Shown here one piece after another: positions 13,600 through 26,034 of a stretch of DNA of 64,000 nt. A program made the translations under genes and the position numbers. The first letter of the stretch is position 1. The number at the start of each line of letters is the position of its first letter. Source of the stretch: Ustulina deusta. Lineage: Eukaryota; Ascomycota; Sordariomycetes; Xylariales; Xylariaceae. A model generated the notes under the pieces. That model was not told the DNA's origin. It worked only from the letters and a program-made list of their open reading frames with translations, and did not search any database. Where the stretch lies: the NCBI GenBank assembly GCA_023159155.1, contig JAJNNX010000048.1, positions 186,001 to 250,000 on the forward strand. The letters are read 5' to 3'.

Positions 13600-15950
13600 T
13601 TTAAACTTTATTAATATTAAATATTTATATAGTTTATTTTATTTAAAAAAAATTTTATAAATAAACTATTAGTTATAAATTTTATTAAACAAAATATAAA
13701 CTTAAATATTATTTTTATTTTATTTATATTTAAATTTAAGTTAATTAAACGTTAGTTTATAATTAATTATTAATAAAAAAACATATATTTAAAAAACTAA
13801 ATTATATTAATTTTAAATATTAATAATACTATATTTAATTATTATAATACTATTTATTTTATAAAATTAAATATTATTAAAGCTTTTTATTAATTATTAT
13901 TAATTATAAAATTATATATATATATTTTTTTTAAACTTATAAAAAAATATTTTAATAAAAAGTTTTATTATTTAGTTTAAAAATAAAACCTATTTAGTAG
14001 TAAGCTTTTATTAATATATAAATTTAAAAATTTTTAAACAAATTTATAAATATTTATATAAATAATATTTTAATTTATTTTAAAACTAAAAAATAATACT
14101 AAACTTATTATAAAAAAATAATTTATTACTTATATTAAACTAAATATTAAAAAAATATTAAAAAGTTTTATTTTAATATATTTATTATTAATTATTTAAA
14201 AATAATTATAAAAGCTAAAATTAAAATTAGAATTAATTTTATAAAAATCTAAGCAATTTTAAATTAAAATTTTAATAATTTTAAAAATACTAAATTAATC
14301 TAGTTATTTTTTAGATTTTATAATTATATTTATATATTTATTTATTATATTAATAAAATTACTACTTTTTTAAATTAACTATTAAAAAAAAATAAACTAT
14401 TTATAATAGGACTAAAATAAAAATAAACTTTTAAATATATAAAACTGCTAGTATATAAAATATTTGTTTTAGTTTTTTTTAAGCCCGGCTAACTAATATA
14501 AATAAAAATAAATACTTTATATAATATAATAAAAAAAATTATCTAATAATAATAATAAAATATAACTTAAAAACTTATAAAATATTTTTTTAAAATAATA
14601 ATATTAATTAAGCAAACTTATTTAATTTAAAACTATAAATTTTTAGTAATAATATAAATTTTAGAATATTACTACTTAAAGCTCTTTAAAACTAAATTTT
14701 TTATAATAACTAATTATTAAGTTTTATTATATTTTTTAAATAAATAGATTTTATTAATATAATAAGTATACTAGGCCAACTTTTTATTAAACTTTAATAT
14801 TATTTTTTAATACTAATTAAAATAAAAAAATATAATAACTAATATTTTATTAAAAAAAATAACTAAGTTTTTTATAGTTAAAACTAAAAAAACTAAAAAA
14901 AAAATAATAATATTAGTTCTACTTAATAAAATATTAGGTCTTATATTAACTATAGATCTATTACTTAATATTTTCTAAAAAGCTAATCTAATAAACCTAA
15001 TTAAATAAAAAAACTAGTTATAAAATCTAAAAAATAAAAACAAAAAACTATATATACTTAAAGTTATTTTAAATAGGACTATTTTTTTTTATATAGCTTT
15101 AATTTAAAAAGCTTATATATTTTTAATTACTATATATTAAAATTAATATAAAATAATTAAAATATTAAAATAAAAATACTATTAGTTTTATTTAAAATAT
15201 AATTATAATTATAAAAAAAAACAAAATATTATAAAATAAAACTTCTAGCTTTTTTTATTTATTGTTTATATTAATTATAGTATGGCAATATATAGTAATA
15301 AATAGCAAAGATATACTACCTAATTAATAGGGTTATAATTATATATAAGTATTTATAAATAAGTTTAGCTATTTAATTATGATTTTATTTAGTAAAAAAA
15401 TAAATATTATAGAGTTATTAGCTATATAATACTATAAAAGTTTATATAGATTTTTTAGCATACTAAATATATAATTATTAAATAATATAAGATTGTTTAT
15501 TTTTAAATTTATAATAATAATTAATAGTTTTATAAGTACTAAGTACTATTTTAGTAGTGCTTACTATTTTTAGACCTAAAAAGCAGTAGAATTAATTAAT
15601 TAAAAATTAGATTAATAATTCTGTTTTTATATTAATAAATACTAAAATAATTAGAATATTTATTTTTTTGTTTTAAATTTTATATATAATTTTTTATAGT
15701 ATTTATTAATTAATATATTATTACTAAAAATAACAATAAAAATTAAAATATAAAACTTTTTAATAATAAATATTAGCAAAACTATTATAGATTTTAATAC
15801 TAAGCAATAAACGTTTGAACTAGTTCGCTAAACTTAGAATATTTAAAAAATAATATATAATATAGCAACCTTTGTATAAAAACAATATAAATTATAAGCT
15901 AATAAAAAAAATATCTAATAAATTTTAAAATAAAAAATAAAGTCTTTTTT
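13600..15950 (+). pseudogene. Pol remnant of Gypsy A1: RT, RNase H, integrase
   Basis: About 14050-14350 resembles the end of a Gypsy RT (INNILIYF for LDDILIYS) and the connecting region. About 14640-14900 resembles RNase H, with a TNY...LLYFLNKQ segment like the DHKNL motif and the RQARW-like piece. About 15280-15750 resembles the integrase core, including SSAYYFQT for the conserved SSAYHPQT, followed by an NQELDQ-like motif. All frames are broken. Confidence 0.75.
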
Positions 15951-16525
15951 AAAAAAAAAAGCTTTATAATATAAATACTAATTATTAGATTGGACTTTTA
16001 GTTAATTAGATTTTTTAAAATTTTAAAAAAACAAAAATTTACCTATATTTTTGATTTATTTAATTTTTATAAAATAAAAAATTTGTTTTATATTAACTAA
16101 TTACAAAAAGCAAGCAATAATTTTTTATTTTAATAAATTTAATTATTATTTTTAGCTAAAAATATTAATAATAAAGCAGAATTTAAAGTTAAACAAATTA
16201 AATAATTAAAAGTATATAAAAAAAATAAAAAGTTATAATATTAGGTTGTTTAAAAAAACTATAATTTTAATAATATTTAGTATATAATTTAAAATTTTTA
16301 AAATATGCTAATTAAGCTTAACTAATTTTATAAAACTTATAAAAAAGCTTTTAAATTTTTAGTAAAATTATAAAAATAAATATATATAATAATAGCTAAT
16401 AAATTTATAAGCAATTATAAAAACAATAATAAAGCAATATAATATAAAAAAACTATATAAATTTAATATTATTAATAATTTTAAATTAAAACTATATTTA
16501 AACTTTTGGTTTTAAAAAAAGGTAG

Positions 16526-16759
16526 TATAATGGTTAGTATAGTTTTGGCAAAACTTATAAAGATTTTAGACCTATATAGTAATAAAATAGGAAGTTTATG
16601 CACGGACTAACCTATAACTCTATAGCTACATACATAGAGTCTATATCTATCTATTTTGTAAACTCTGACTTTTTTTTTTTTTTTTTTTTTTTAGCTTAGA
16701 GTCTTTGTCTATAGTATTAATAAACTAGCTATAGAAGCTTTACTCGACTAATCGTGACA
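16526..16759 (+). repeat. 3' LTR of A1 (234 bp)
   Basis: Its start has mutated to TATAATGGTTAG while its end CGTGACA is intact. Compared with the 5' LTR, the differences are almost all C/T or G/A transitions plus length change in the T tract, as RIP would give. Confidence 0.9.
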
Positions 16760-16764
16760 GTTAA

Positions 16765-18515
16765 TTAGTTAATCTTTTTATTAAAAAGTTGTTTGAGCAG
16801 ACCTATATATTATTTATATATAAATATATTTGTACGCTTTCTAGCCTAAAGGAAGTCTTTGTACCAAGCTGCCGATTAGTTAGTTAGTTAGTTGATTAGC
16901 TAATTGCCTTTACAAATTACGCTTTATCCGAATATACTTACGAGCCAAGTCCTATATAAGTTATTATATAAACTAGCTTATAAATGTATCGCTTTTAGGG
17001 AAGCTTTTGTTCTAGTTTATAATTAGCTTATTACTAGCTATATATATTGCTGCTACATTAATTAGTCAAGTCTATATTCAAATATTTATATAAATAGGTT
17101 ATTATATAAATTTTTATACAAACCTGCTTATATATATATTATTTATAAAAAGCTATTACTTTAAGCCCTTTTAAATCTTTTGTTTAGTTAGCGTTTTGTT
17201 AGCAATCAACTAGATCCCTTGTTATAAATAGTTCTACGAACAGATCTTTATATATATTTGTATAAAAATATGCTTGTAGTGCTATAGCCCACAAAAAGGT
17301 TTGTTCTAAGCTATATATTTGTTCTAAGCTTTTATTAGCTATATGTATACTTTTGTTTTTTATTAATTTTGTTGTTTAGTATTTTTAGTATTTCTAGCGT
17401 TTTTTAGTATATTTGGCATTTTTGTTATTTTTTGTTATTTTTAGGTTTTTATACTATTAATTAGTTAGTTCTTCTTATTTAAGTTGCTATACAAACAAGT
17501 ATTTATATAGTTTATATAAGAGTTAGCTCGAATATGTACGATCTAAAAAAAGCGTTAATTAAACTTTGTTTTTAAAGCTTTGTTTTAGAAATGTTGTTTT
17601 TATTGCGGTGTTTAGCGCTATATATTGCCTATTAAATTGTTGTATTATTAATTAGCTAGGCTTATTACGTTTAGTAGCGTACAAACATATTTATATATTA
17701 ATCTATATGCAAATATATTTGTAGGTTATAAAAAAGCATTTATTTATAGCTTTAATTAACAAATTATATATTAATTAGCCAGTTTTTTATTTAACCCCTT
17801 GTTTTAATAGCTATACTATTCAGTCCTATATTTAATAGCTATACAAGCAGATCCTTATATAATTTATATATAAATATACTTTTATACCTATAGTCTAAAA
17901 AAAGCTATTATATAGCCAGCTATTTAATTAACGGACTGCTATACTATTGATTAGCTAATTTAGTTATATATACATTAATTAGTTATATATATACATTAGC
18001 TAGTTTAGCTATTATATATACAATTAATTAGCAACTTAGCTGTTATATATACGTATAAATAGCCACCCATACTAATTTGTATATATATATGCTTATATTA
18101 ATATATTATACCTTGTTCGCTATTAATTAATAATTTTTAGCTATTTTATTATATATGTATTAATTAGCAAGTTTACTACGTTTTATGCGATTTTTAGCTA
18201 TATTTGCTATTAATTAGCAAGTTTACTCTAATTTTATATATATACAAATAAATCTATATATTGTTTTATATAAACAAGTGCTCTTATAAATATTATATTT
18301 ACTATTAATTAATTAGTTTATTATGTTTTTAGTTACATATAAATAGGTATATATATAGTTTTCTATACAAACTTGCTTATATATATATTAATTACCTATA
18401 TAAAGGCCTTCTAATTAGCCCTACACTTTCCGTACTAATTAGTTTATTTGCTTGCTATACTAATTAATTAATATATTATATAAAAAATATAGGCATACAA
18501 GGAATTACTTATATA
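16765..18515. repeat. Satellite-like repeats in element C, segment 2
   Basis: This is the part of element C between A1 and A2. Cores of the TATATAAATTTATATA...GCTTATA type recur near 16806, 16951, 17105, 17245, 17670, 17860 and later, mostly 140-155 bp apart, with interspersed GCTATTAATTAGCTAG-like pieces. No coding frame is recognised. It continues the repeat seen at 2400-3080 and 24614-25250. Confidence 0.6.
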
Positions 18516-18520
18516 ATTTA

Positions 18521-18755
18521 TATTATAATTAGTCGAGTAAAGCTTCTATAGCTAGTTTATTAATATTATAAACAAAGACTTTAAGCTAAAAAAGAAAAAA
18601 AAAAAGAAAAAAAATTAGAGTTTATAAAGTAGGTAGATATAAACTCTATATATATAGCTGCAAAGTTAGGTTAGTCCATACATAAACTTTTTATTTTATT
18701 GCTATATAGGTCTAAAATCCTTATAGGTCTTGCTAAAACTATACTAACTGTTACA
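18521..18755 (-). repeat. 3' LTR of A2 (235 bp)
   Basis: On the minus strand it starts TGTAACAG (mutated TGTGACGG) and ends TATAATA (mutated CGTGACA). It is the inverted counterpart of the A1 LTRs. Confidence 0.9.
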
Positions 18756-19199
18756 CTACTTCTTTCTAAAACTAAAAGTTTAAACATAGTTTTAACTTAA
18801 AGTTATTAATAATATTAAATTTATATAATCTTTTTATATTATATTGTTTTATTATTATTTTTATAATTACTTGCAAACTTATTAATTATTATTATATATA
18901 TTTATTTTTATAATTTTATAAAAAGTTTAAAAGTTTTTTTATAAGTTTTATAAAATTAATTAAATTTAATTAGTATATTTTTATAATTTTAAGCTATATA
19001 CTAAATATTATTAAAATTATAGCTTTTTTAAGTAATTTAATATTATAATTTTTTGCTTTTTTTATATACTTTTAATTATTTAATTTGTTTGATTTTAAAT
19101 TCTGTTTTATTATTAATATTTAGCTAAAAATAATAATTAAATTTATTAAAATAAAAAGTTATTGCTTGTTTTTTATAATTAGTTAGTATAAAATAAGTT

Positions 19200-21700
19200 T
19201 TTTATTTTATAAAAGTTAAACAAATTAAAAATATAATTAAATTTTTGTTTTTTTAAAATCTTAAAAGGTTTAACTAATTAAAAATCTAATCTAATAGTTA
19301 GTATTTATATTATAAAACTTTTTTTTTTAAAAACTTTATTTTTTATTTTAAACTTTACTAAACATTTTTTTTTATTAACTTATAGCTTATATTATTTCTA
19401 TACAAAAATTACTATATTATATATTATTTTTTAAATATTTTAAGTTTAGTAAACTAGTTCAAGCGCTTATTACTTAATATTAAAATTTATAATAGTTTTA
19501 TTAATATTTACTATTAAAAAGTTTTATGTTTTAATTTTTATTATTATTTTTAATAATAATATATTAATTAATAAATATTATAAAAAATTATATATAAAAT
19601 TTAAAACAAAAAAATAAATATTTTAATTGTTTTAGTATTTATTAATATAAAAACAGAATTACTAGTCTAATTTTTAATTAGTTAATTTTATTATTTTTTA
19701 AGTCTAAAAATAATAAATACTATTAAAGCAGTACTTAATACTTATAAAACTATTAATTATTACTATAAACTTAAAAATAAATAATTTTATATTATTTAAT
19801 ATTTATATGTTTAGTATATTAAAAAATCTATATAAACTTTTATAATATTATATAACTAATAATTCTGCAATATTTATTTTTTTACTAAATAAAGTTACAA
19901 TTAAACAGCTAAACTTGTTTATAAATATTTATATATAGTTATAACCTTATTAGTTAAATAATATATTTTTACTATTTATTACTACGTATTGCTATATTAT
20001 AGCTAAAATAAATAATAAATAAAAAAGCTAAAAGTCTTATTTTATAATATTTTGTTTTTTTTATAATTATAACAATTATATATATATTATTTATAATTAT
20101 ATCTTAAATAAAACTAATAGTATTCTTATTCTAATATTTTAATTGTTTTGTGCTAACCTTAATATATAATAATTAAAAACATATAAACTTTTTAAATTAA
20201 AGTTATATAAAAAAAAATAATCTTATTTAAAATAACCTTAAATATATATAACTTTTTATTTTTATTTTTTAGCTTTTATAGCTAGTTTTTTTGTTTAATT
20301 AAGTTTACTAAATTAACTTTTTAGAAAATATTAAATAAAAAATCTATAGTTAATATAAAACCTAGTATTTTATTAAGCAGAATTAATACTATTATTTATT
20401 TTTTAGTTTTTTTAACTTTAATTATAAAAAGTTTAGCTATTTTTTTTAATAAAATATTAGCTATTATATTTTTTTGTTTTAGTTAATATTAAAAAGTAAT
20501 ATTAAAGTTTAATAAAAAGTTGGCTTAGTATACTTATTATATTAATAAAATCTATTTATTTAAAAAATATAATAAAGCTTAATAATTAATTATTATAAAA
20601 AATTTAGTTTTAAAAAGTTTTAAGTAATAATATTTTAAAATTTATATTATTACTAAAAATTTATAGTTTTAAATTAGGTAAACTTATTTAATTAATATTA
20701 TTGTTTTAAAAAAATACTTTATAAGTTTCTAAGTTATATTTTTTTGTTATTACTAAATAACTTTTTTTATTATATTACGTAAAACATTTGTTTTTACTTA
20801 TATTAGTTGGCCGGGCCTAAAAAAAGCTAAAACAAGTACTTTATAAACTAATAGTTTTATATATTCAAAAGCTTATTTTTGTTTAAGTCCTATTATAAAT
20901 AGCTTGTTTTTTTTTAATAGTTAATTTAAAAAGGCAGTAATTTTATTAATATAATAAATAAATATATAAATATAATTATAAAGTTTAAAAAATAACTAGA
21001 TTAATTTAGTATTTTTAAAATTATTAAAGTTTTAATTTAGAATTGCTTAAATTTTAGCAAAATTAATTCTAATTTTTATTTTAATTTTTATAATTATTTC
21101 TAAATAATTAATAATAAATATATTAAAACAAAACTTTTTAATATTTTTTTAATATTTGGCTTAATATAAATAATAGATTATTTTTTTATAATAAGTCTAG
21201 TACTATTTTTTAGTTTTAAAATAAATTAAAACATTATTTATATAAATACTTGCAAACTTATTTAAAAGTTTTTATATTTATGCGTTAATAAAAGTTTGCT
21301 ATTAAACAGGTTTTATTTTTAAACTAAAAAATAAAACTTTTTATTAAAATATTTTTTTATAAATTTAAAAAAAAATAAAATAAAATAATTTTATAATTAA
21401 TAATAATTAATAAAAAACTTTAATAATATTTAGTTTAATAAATTAAATAATATTATAACAATTAAATATAATATTACTAATATTTAAAGCTAATATAATT
21501 TAATTTTTTAAATATATATTTTTTTATTAATAATTAATTATAAATTTATATTTAATTAATTTAAGTTTAAATATAAATAAAACAAAAATAATGTTTAAGT
21601 TTATATTTTATTTAATAAAATCTATAGTTAATAGTTTATTTATAAACTTTTTTTTAAATAAAATAAATTATATAAATATATAATATTAATAAAAACTAAA
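19200..21700 (-). pseudogene. Pol remnant of Gypsy A2
   Basis: Read on the minus strand this parallels A1 13600-15950. RT-like and RNase H-like segments lie about 20300-21500, and integrase-like segments about 19300-20000 with the SAYYF piece near 19700. Many stops interrupt it. Where A1 and A2 differ, the differences are mainly transitions. Confidence 0.7.
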
Positions 21701-24386
21701 AATATATTTTTTATTATTAAGTTCTAGTATTATATTAAACTTTAGTTATAATAGTAATAAAGTTTTAAATTTTTTTTTTAAAAAGAACTTTTTTAAATAT
21801 AATAACTAAAAAAATAAAAAGTTTTATATTAATTTTATATATTAGAAGTTTTTTTTTTTTTAAAATAAAATCAGTTTATTATTAAAAGTTTTTTATAGTA
21901 CTATTTAATTAATTTAAGTTTATTTTTTTTATAAAATATTAATTATTTTTAAAAATTTTTTAAGTAGTTTAGTATAGTTATTTTTAGTTATTACAAACTT
22001 AATTATAATAAGCTCTTTTAAAATCTTTTTAACTAATTATTTTTACTTATTTTAATAAAAATAATTCTAAAGATCTTATATAATTTTTTTAATAATAGCT
22101 TAGTTTTTTATTTTTTTAGAAATTATTATATAAACTTTTTTTATTTTAAGTTTAAAAATCCTAAGTTTTTTTTTTATTTTTTTAGTTTTAGTTATTTTTA
22201 AAATAATTGTTTTATTTTTAAAAAATTATTTTAATATTTAATAATATTTTTTTAATATTTAATTATATTAATTTATATTTTTTTATATTTTTAAGTTTAT
22301 ATTTTATTATTTATAGTTAAAAAGCTTAATTATAATTATTAGTAAAAATTAAGCTAATAAAAATAAATTATTTAATTAGATTAATTATTATTTTTAAGTT
22401 TTTATTAAAATATTTTGTTTTATTAATTATTTAATACTAATAATAATATTATAACTAAAATTAATAACTTAAAATATTTAGTTTTTAAATTATTAATTAT
22501 TAATTTTTATAATATATATTAAATATTTATAAACTTTACTAATTACTTTACTTTAATAGTTATAAAACTTTTAAAGTTTAGCTAGCTGAACTATTTTTAT
22601 TTTTAATTATTGCTTAATTTATTATATAAACTTATAGCTAATTATTAAAAAAGTATAAACTTTAATATTATATAAAATTAAAGTTTTTATTTTAATATTA
22701 TTAACTTATAATTAAATAAATATTTTAAAAATAATTAATTTGTTTTAGCTATATATTTTAATTAAAATAAATAAAAAAACTAATAAAAAAACTTTTATTA
22801 GTTTTATTTATTTTTTAAGTTAGATAAACTACTAGAGCTATTTTTATTAAAGCTTTTTTTTGCTAATTAAATGTTTAAAACTTTAAGCTTTTAGTTAAAA
22901 TAATTAATTAATATATGCTTTTTTTTACTATAAATAAAGCAGGTCTTATTATTTTAATACGCTTTTTTTTTTTTTTATAATTAATACTTATTTTAACTAT
23001 TTTAAAATAAATATTTTAAAACTTCTAAAGTTAGCTAAAAATTAATAAACTAGTTTACTAAAAACTTAATTATTTAAGTTAGATCTTTGTTTAGTTAAAC
23101 TAATAAATTTAATTTATTAATAGTTTTTATAAGCTTGCTTAATATTATGTATTAATTTAATAACTTTATTAATAAATAATTTATAAAAAATATTTAAATT
23201 TATAAAAATTTTATATAGGTTTTTTTTTAAGTTTATATAAAAATAGTTCTATAGTTTATATTTTTATTATAATTTAGCTAATTAATATTTTTAAGCTAAA
23301 CTATTAAATATAAAAATAAACTTATTAATATTTTTATTAGTTTTATATATATAAATTTAAAATATTTTATAAATTATAACTGCTTAATTAAAATTATAAT
23401 AAACTACTAATAAAGCTTGAATTATTTTAGTAATATTATTAAATAGTTTTTTAGTTAAATAAAAATATATTTTTATTAATTTTTTAATACGTTTTTTTAA
23501 CTAGCTTATAATATATTAAAATTAATTATTTTTAATTTAGAATATAATAATATTTTTATTTAGCTTTTTTATTAGTTTATAAACCTAGTTATTAAATAAG
23601 GCTTTATTTTTTATAAATTTGCTAAAATTAGTTTTTTATACTTTAGCTTTTTTGGTATAAGCAAGGTTTAAAGCACTAAAAAATAAACTAATAAAATAAA
23701 AAACAAATAAAACAATAAAACTAAAAAGTTTAAAATTAGTGCTTTTAAATATACTTTTTACTATTAAATTATAATTATTTTTTAAAAATACTAAAGTAAA
23801 TATATTAAAAAATTAGCGCTTTACTTTTTTTATTTATTAAAAAAGTTTTACTAGAACTAATATAAAATCGCAAGCTTATATAGCTACAATATTTAGTACT
23901 ATATTTTTAAATATATTATTTATTTTAAATAGTTCTAGTTCTAGTTTAGATTTTATTTTTTTAGGTTCTAATTTTTTGTTTTTTTTAGATTTTTTTTTAG
24001 GTATTAGTTCGTTTAAAATGTTTAAAAAAAAATCTAGTACTTAATTTTTTTTTTTTTTTATTAAAAAAAAAATTTTAAAATTGTCCGATAATAAAAAGCT
24101 AGCTATACTTAAAAACTAAAATCGTTTTAATTATTTAAAAACTAAAAATAAAATAAAAATGTTTAAAATTAGGTTTTCTATAGGTTGTTAGTTTTTAGGT
24201 AGTATAAAGGTTGAAAGTTTTATTAAGGTTATATTAAAGTTAGATTTATATTATAAAATATGCAATTTTTTATATTAGGTATATAACTAAAAAAAAAAGT
24301 TTATTTATATTTTGCTAACTATAGCAAAATAAAAAATATATATTTATTAAATGTTTATTAGCAAATAATCAGTAAGCTTAAAGTAG

Positions 24387-24608
24387 TATTACAATTAATC
24401 AAGTAAAACTTCTATAGCTAGTTTATTAATATTATAAACAAAGACTCTAAACTAAAAAAAAAAAAAATCAGAGTTTACAAGGTAGGTAAATATAGACTCT
24501 GTGTGTGTAGCTGCAGAGTTAGGTTGGTCCGTACGTAGACTTCCTATCTTATTACTATATAGGTCTAGAGTCCTTGCGGGTCTCGCTAAGACTGTACTAA
24601 CCGTCACA
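24387..24608 (-). repeat. 5' LTR of A2 (222 bp)
   Basis: On the minus strand it starts TGTGACGGTTAGTACAGTCT, almost intact over the outer ~120 bp, then passes into an A/T tract and a more mutated inner part. It shows the same outer-preserved pattern as the 5' LTR of A1. Confidence 0.92.
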
Positions 24609-24613
24609 ATTTA

Positions 24614-25250
24614 TATAGCAATCTGCTTACACTTATATAACCTATATGTCCTACGCTTTATATATATAACAATATATATATAGCGCTATAAATATAACAT
24701 AGCATTAATAAATTATTATTGCTACGTTAATTAATTAGTTATATTAGTATTACTATACTAACTAGTTAATCTATTATATATAAGCAACTTTCTATACTAT
24801 TTTATATATAAACTTACTTATAATATATATTATATAATTAGCTATACTACTAATTAGTTTGTTATTACTACAAATATAGCATAGTACTAATAAATCGTTA
24901 TTGCTACACTAATTAATTATTTGGTTGCATACGAACAACTCTTTATATTATTTATATATAAATTTATTTATACTATATATATTATATAGTTATTGTAGTA
25001 CTACCGATTAGTTAATGCATTATTGCTACGCTAATTAGCTATAATATATATTATTACTACTAATTAACGATTTCTTTTCGTATATAAGCGGCTATCTATA
25101 CTGATTTATATAAGGTTACGCTTATATTTATAATTTTTAAAATTATTTATAAAGTCTATCTATAAAGCTAATTAGGGCCTATTTTACGAACTCTAACTTA
25201 TATATATACTATTAGAAAATATTACTGCAATTATATAAAGATTTGTATAT
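24614..25250. repeat. Satellite-like repeats in element C, segment 3
   Basis: Cores of the ATTTATATATAAA...CTTATA type recur near 24790, 24940 and 25100, about 150-160 bp apart. The flanks share GCTACGTTAATTAATTAG- and GCATAGTAATAAAT-like pieces. It continues segments 1 and 2. Confidence 0.6.
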
Positions 25251-25584
25251 ATTAAAAATAATAAAGGTTATAGCGTAACTTTTTATACGGAAATTTAGTT
25301 TAGGTTCGAAGTAATAGCTAACTATAGCACTTACTTAAGTTCTAATACGAAATACTAGCAGATACCGCTATATATATTAGGTCTAGATAGAATTATATAC
25401 GTTTTTATATAAGAATATATCAAAAGATTATAAGAAAATAGGGCATTTGAAGGGCTGAAGGGTTATGCTAAAAAGTTATACCAAAGGGTATACCGGAGGG
25501 CATACGGACCAAGAAAAGATCTTTAGACCAAGGGAAATCTATTAGTATAAATTGTAACCGGTTCAGCAATCGGCTAATCAAGGG

Positions 25585-25652
25585 CTTGGTAGCCTAGTAG
25601 GTTAGGGCTAGTTCTTTTTTTTTAGGCCGTTAAGGCCTAAGGGTTCGAATAG
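25585..25652 (+). promoter_or_regulatory. tRNA-like A and B box pair inside element C
   Basis: TAGCCTAGTAG near 25590 fits the A-box consensus TRGYNNARNNG. GGTTCGAATAG at 25642-25652 resembles a B box, at a spacing suitable for an internal RNA polymerase III promoter. A T run lies between them, which would be unfavourable for full-length transcription. It may be a SINE or tRNA relic, or chance. Confidence 0.3.
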
Positions 25653-25746
25653 GTGTTGTGTTATATTATTGTTTTTGGTGTTTTCAGCCCTGCATTTTTT
25701 TAGATTCAAAGCTATTTAGAAAATAAAGCTTTAAATAAAGGAAGTT

Positions 25747-26016
25747 TGTAGCAGGGCTAGTGCTAGCGGCCCGCTAGCAGCTGCAAATATAGCTGCACGT
25801 CAATTGTTAGCCGTATTCGGGCCGCCTGCAGCCTGAATCGGCTGATCTTCGGCTATATTTAGGGGTTCGAATAGCTATAAAAGCTTTCGAACTTCTCAAA
25901 GCAATACTTACCTTACAAGGATAGCAATTCATACTAGTTTTTTAGTAGTAGGCGTTCTAGTTTGTTTTTTGTTGTTTTTAGTTGTTTTTGGTATCGAGTT
26001 GCGCCGTCCTTCTTCA
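25747..26016 (+). repeat. 3' LTR of element C (270 bp)
   Basis: This is the best preserved copy: it keeps GGCCCGC, the TATAAAAG box at about 25875-25882 and the terminal TTCTTCA. Just upstream of the TATA box is GGTTCGAATAG (25864-25874), which resembles a tRNA B box and is changed to GGTTTAAATAG in the left copy. Confidence 0.8.
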
Positions 26017-26034
26017 ATGTATTTAAACGTGCGT

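Larger units (their letters stand above)
3086..16759 (+). mobile_element. Ty3/Gypsy retrotransposon A, copy 1, split by element B
   Basis: The LTRs at 3086-3315 and 16526-16759 start TGTGACGG and end CGTGACA, or the mutated forms TATAATGG and CGTAATA. A perfect 5-bp TSD, GTTAA, lies at 3081-3085 and 16760-16764. Without element B the copy is about 6.0 kb, matching the 6.09-kb copy A2. It is oriented plus. The 3' LTR is preceded by the purine-rich AAAAAAAGGTAG. The sequence is very A+T-rich and full of stops. Coding remnants are listed separately. Confidence 0.9.
18521..24608 (-). mobile_element. Ty3/Gypsy retrotransposon A, copy 2, full length
   Basis: The LTRs lie at 24387-24608 (5') and 18521-18755 (3'), inverted relative to A1. 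A perfect 5-bp TSD, ATTTA, is at 18516-18520 and 24609-24613. The length is 6,088 bp. On the minus strand a polypurine tract, AGAAAGAAGTAG, immediately precedes the 3' LTR. It is heavily mutated with no open frame. Confidence 0.92.
2016..26016 (+). mobile_element. LTR-bounded element C, non-autonomous (LARD-like), host of both Gypsy A copies
   Basis: Two direct repeats of exactly 270 bp (2016-2285 and 25747-26016) both start TG; the right copy ends CA and the left ends TA, its mutated form. A 4-bp TSD, ATGT, is seen at 2012-2015 and 26017-26020. A purine-rich tract (AATAAAGGAAG, about 25733-25743) sits just before the right repeat, as a polypurine primer would, so the element reads left to right. 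Removing the two nested Gypsy elements leaves about 3.7 kb of interior made mostly of degenerate ~150-bp tandem repeats, with no gag or pol that I can read. This suggests a large non-autonomous LTR element carrying a satellite. An alternative is that the direct repeats belong to another element class; the TG/CA ends, equal length, TSD and purine tract favour an LTR element. Confidence 0.7.

Noticed and set aside
24501..24683. 60-codon plus-strand frame in the A+T-rich block
   Set aside because: It lies across the 5' LTR of Gypsy A2 and its flank and is an accident of the better preserved LTR sequence.
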